A stretch of DNA of 26,597 bases from Bacteroidales bacterium (GTDB lineage Bacteria > Bacteroidota > Bacteroidia > Bacteroidales > F082). The first letter of the stretch is position 1. Every line of letters starts with the position of its first letter. Location: contig JALNZT010000049.1 in assembly GCA_023229135.1 (NCBI GenBank), forward strand, positions 1 through 26,597. The letters run 5' to 3'. Made by a program: the position numbers and the translations under genes. The notes beneath the pieces were generated by a model. That model saw only the letters and a list, made by a program, of their open reading frames with translations. It was not told where the DNA came from and searched no databases. Shown here one piece after another: positions 24,981-26,597 of this stretch.

Positions 24981-25547
24981 ATGATAATATATTTAGTTGG
25001 AATAAGCTGTATTGGTAAAACAACCATTGGAAAACTATTAGCTGACAACATTGATTATTCTTTCTATGATTTGGATGAGGAAATACAGGATTATTATAAA
25101 AAACCAATTGAACGGATTCAGGATGAATGTTTAACAATGAACGGATATAGAGAAAAAGCCAGCGTAGTATTGGATAAGCTACTTTCAAAAAATATTGATT
25201 CCGTTATTTCAGGAACACCATCTGGATTGAAATTCTCATATCTGCAAGTGTATAAACGACATAAAGACAAAGAATTAATTTCTATATGTTTAAATGATTC
25301 CTTTGAGAACGTTTTGGATAGGTTAACCTTCTATGATAAAGACTCTAATCCAATAACAGATAAATTAGATGAATCGAAAAAAAAGAGATATTTAAAAGAG
25401 ATTCGAGCAGATTATAATTTTTTCAAGGATTCCTACAAACGAGCAGATTTTCAGGTAAATATTGAAGGTGTGCGTTTAGATAAAATCCCTGAATTGATTC
25501 TAAAAAAGATAGGAATAAATGAACCAATGCCAGCTGCCAATAAATAG
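24981..25547 (+). CDS. Shikimate-kinase-like P-loop protein
   Basis: The 188-residue protein from ATG 24981 (MIIYLVGISCIGKTTIGKLL) has the P-loop GISCIGKT (7-14), then FYDLDEEIQDYY, which resembles the shikimate kinase substrate segment (DxD, then IE/IQ). A GYREKASVVL segment stands where AroK has GExxFRxxE. The glycine-rich GGG loop of true AroK is replaced by SGTPSG, and the Arg-rich lid is unusual. It is therefore probably not a housekeeping shikimate kinase but an AroK-fold NTP-dependent kinase of unknown substrate. An upstream in-frame ATG (24939) would overlap the previous gene and is less likely. The last codons (NEPMPAANK) run through the 13-bp direct repeat, so the C-terminus is supplied by the island border. 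AT-rich. Confidence 0.75.
   Translation: MIIYLVGISCIGKTTIGKLLADNIDYSFYDLDEEIQDYYKKPIERIQDECLTMNGYREKASVVLDKLLSKNIDSVISGTPSGLKFSYLQVYKRHKDKELISICLNDSFENVLDRLTFYDKDSNPITDKLDESKKKRYLKEIRADYNFFKDSYKRADFQVNIEGVRLDKIPELILKKIGINEPMPAANK
25528..25540. repeat. Right 13-bp direct repeat of island (TGCCAGCTGCCAA)
   Basis: Partner of 24460-24472. It encodes part of the kinase-like protein's C-terminal PAAN and lies 6 bp before the hairpin at 25547. Confidence 0.5.
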
Positions 25548-25583
25548 GACTCTAAGCGGTCGGCACGACCCAGCGCGGAGTCC
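25547..25583. other. Two-step hairpin overlapping the stop codon; candidate terminator or recombination site
   Basis: The outer arms GGACTC/GAGTCC (6 bp) and inner arms GGTCG/CGACC (5 bp, GCA loop) are separated by unpaired TAAGC and CAGCGCG. No T run follows, so it is not a classical terminator. The bulged two-part fold recalls single-strand recombination sites, and GTTGAAC follows shortly after, but the matching left core site of an integron attC is absent. Confidence 0.4.
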
Positions 25584-25936
25584 ATGTTGAACTACATCCC
25601 GCCTTAGTATGTGCTTAGAAAAGGGTTTGCTTGTTTAATGTGGCGTTTACCAAAGTTGGGTTACGTGGTTTTAGCCAGTTTTACTTTGTTTTTTACGGAT
25701 GACTATTTTTCTCAAGGGCAAAATCCTTATGTTTTGGTTAGGTTTGGACAGTTTCCTCCCAGTCCCTCTTTTAGAGCGCTTTTTGGGTTGTGTTTTTACT
25801 TTAAGAAGGCTAGAAGGATTGAAGGCAAATGGCCTGCCGGCGACCTGATTCGGGGCAGCTCTTCTACAACTAACATCCTTCCCTTTTTACATTTAGGGCA
25901 TTGTCCTGAGTCAAAACCGGTGAGTCTGATATTACC
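25584..25936. other. Stretch without a convincing gene
   Basis: The only long frame (25611-25964, 117 codons) has mixed, low-complexity composition (FGQFPPSPSFRALFGL ... KKARRIEGKWPAGDL) and no recognisable domain. It also overlaps the KilA-N remnant in another frame. I see no reason to call it coding. Confidence 0.35.
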
Positions 25937-26159
25937 ATGTCTCCAGGTGAGTACATTTCAATAACAGATATGCTAAAAGCAAAAGACGGTGATTTTTTTA
26001 TTTCAGATTGGCTACGAAACCGAAACACCGTTGAATTTCTTGAATTTGGAATCCGTGAATAATCCTGATTTTAATTATGGCGAATTAGCCACAATTTAAA
26101 GTCAGGCTGGATTAAATAGCTGTAAAATTAGTGTTAAAGAAAGGTTTGAGAAAACAAAG
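25937..26159 (+). pseudogene. Broken KilA-N domain gene (N-terminal part)
   Basis: The frame from ATG 25937 reads GEYISITDMLKAKDG, then DWLRNRNTVEFLEFGI and stops at TAA 26060. A shift of one base continues the family as NNPDFNYGELATI, stop (26097-26099), SQAGLNSCKISVKERFEKTK. This follows the KilA-N DNA-binding domain order found in phage and mobile-element proteins: YISLTDI, WMRNRxTIEFLG, NPxFNxxEF, EAGxNxFxLS. With one frameshift and one stop it is inactive. The C-terminal half is absent because the sequence passes directly into a permease tail at 26160. Confidence 0.75.
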
Positions 26160-26363
26160 GCTATTGCTTTTGTAGTTGCCAGTCCCGCAGCTTTTTACAT
26201 AATAATTTTATGGCTTCAAAACTTCGGATACAAAACAAGTGTCGCGTGTTGGATTTTCGCAATAGCTGGACTTCTCACGCTTTTTGGTGCGCTGCTCACG
26301 GTGAGTTTGCAAACCTACAACGCCGCCCAAAGAAATCCGGTGGAGAGTTTGCGGAATGAGTGA
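26160..26363 (+). pseudogene. Permease C-terminal fragment joined to the KilA-N remnant
   Basis: GCTATTGCTTTTGTAGTTGC opens a 67-codon permease tail (AIAFVVASPAAFY ... NPVESLRNE-stop) with two membrane segments. It continues the KilA-N frame without a gap, so the junction lies within or next to GCTATTGCTTTT. Bases 26202-26270 are identical to 23741-23809 of the other remnant. After that, CTTCTCACGCTTTTTGGTGC resembles permease 3 instead, so the fragment is a mosaic. Confidence 0.85.
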
Positions 26364-26416
26364 GGTGGTTTTTATTGCAAAACAAAAGAACTTTTATGGG
26401 CTGGATGAAGCTCTTT

Positions 26417-26483
26417 CTGGGTGGGATGAAGCTCCAGCTTCGTCCCATTTTGTAGGATGAAATTGGAGCTTCATCCCACCCAG
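26417..26483. repeat. REP hairpin, cluster 3
   Basis: 67-bp nested inverted repeat with the cluster 2-type left flank GAAGCTCTTTCTGGG and loop CATTTTGTA. Confidence 0.9.
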
Positions 26484-26597
26484 ACTTCAACCAAGCCAGA
26501 AGGCCTTTTCACCTTTTTTGGTGTGTTGCTAACCGTTAGCTTACAAACCTACAACGCCGCCCAAAGAAATCCGGTGGAGAGTTTGCGGAATGAGTGA
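26457..26597 (+). CDS. 46-codon frame starting in the REP arm, cluster 3
   Basis: Fifth copy: MKLELHPTQTSTKPEG, then LFTFFGVLLTVSLQTY and NPVESLRNE, with TGA as the last three bases of the window. Confidence 0.25.
   Translation: MKLELHPTQTSTKPEGLFTFFGVLLTVSLQTYNAAQRNPVESLRNE

Larger units (their letters stand above)
26340..26597. repeat. Repeat cluster 3: 234-bp unit, runs to window end
   Basis: GTGGAGAGTTTGCGGAATGA occurs at 26340 and 26574, again 234 bp apart. The tail reads SLQTYNAAQRNPVESLRNE, like the fragment just before it, so the tail and preceding fragment have been homogenised locally. The cluster may continue beyond the window. Confidence 0.93.

Noticed and set aside
25528..25600. 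Integron attC site
   Set aside because: A hairpin and GTTGAAC are present, but no matching RYYYAAC core lies on the left side and no integrase is visible, so I only call it a hairpin.
25611..25964. 117-codon plus-strand frame as a gene
   Set aside because: No recognisable domain and odd composition; its end overlaps the better supported KilA-N remnant in another frame.

Overview
The window comes from a member of the Bacteroidota, most likely Bacteroidales-like. The signs are a type IX secretion (T9SS) cargo protein, PEGA and 'Fibrobacter succinogenes major paralogous' lipoproteins, an NtrC-type two-component system beside a Bacteroidota-style array of FtsX/MacB permeases, AT-rich intergenic DNA and weak Shine-Dalgarno signals. 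No rRNA, tRNA or CRISPR array was seen.

Left part (1-8.6 kb). A truncated purK on the minus strand is followed by a REP-associated tyrosine transposase (RAYT) gene, which lies between two ~146-bp direct repeats that each hold a REP hairpin. A plus-strand group follows: an LPP20-like secreted protein, a four-repeat PEGA protein and two paralogous lipoproteins with fibronectin-III-like repeats. The first lipoprotein ends in a C-type-lectin-like domain whose last ~40 codons look like the variable region of a diversity-generating retroelement (DGR). No reverse transcriptase or template repeat is visible here. The second lipoprotein has lost that domain, and a decayed IS200/RAYT-like transposase lies just downstream.

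Middle part (8.6-21.1 kb). A minus-strand histidine kinase and sigma54-dependent response regulator diverge from a plus-strand operon: a MacA-like membrane fusion protein, a MacB/LolD-type ATPase and three large FtsX-family permeases. The kinase and regulator probably control the export operon. The 355-bp divergent region holds a TGGCAC element and a GTGTAA-N7-TTACAC dyad.

Right part (21-26.6 kb). A 234-bp unit made of the last ~30 codons of a permease gene plus a nested REP hairpin recurs in three clusters with exactly the same period. The clusters are separated by a T9SS cargo gene, a longer permease remnant, a two-gene island (unknown protein plus shikimate-kinase-like protein) between 13-bp direct repeats, and a broken KilA-N gene joined in frame to another permease tail. 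The region looks like a once longer permease array that collapsed, was partly homogenised and received foreign genes. Its REP hairpins resemble those around the RAYT 20 kb away. Each complete unit also keeps open a 46-codon frame that starts inside the REP arm.
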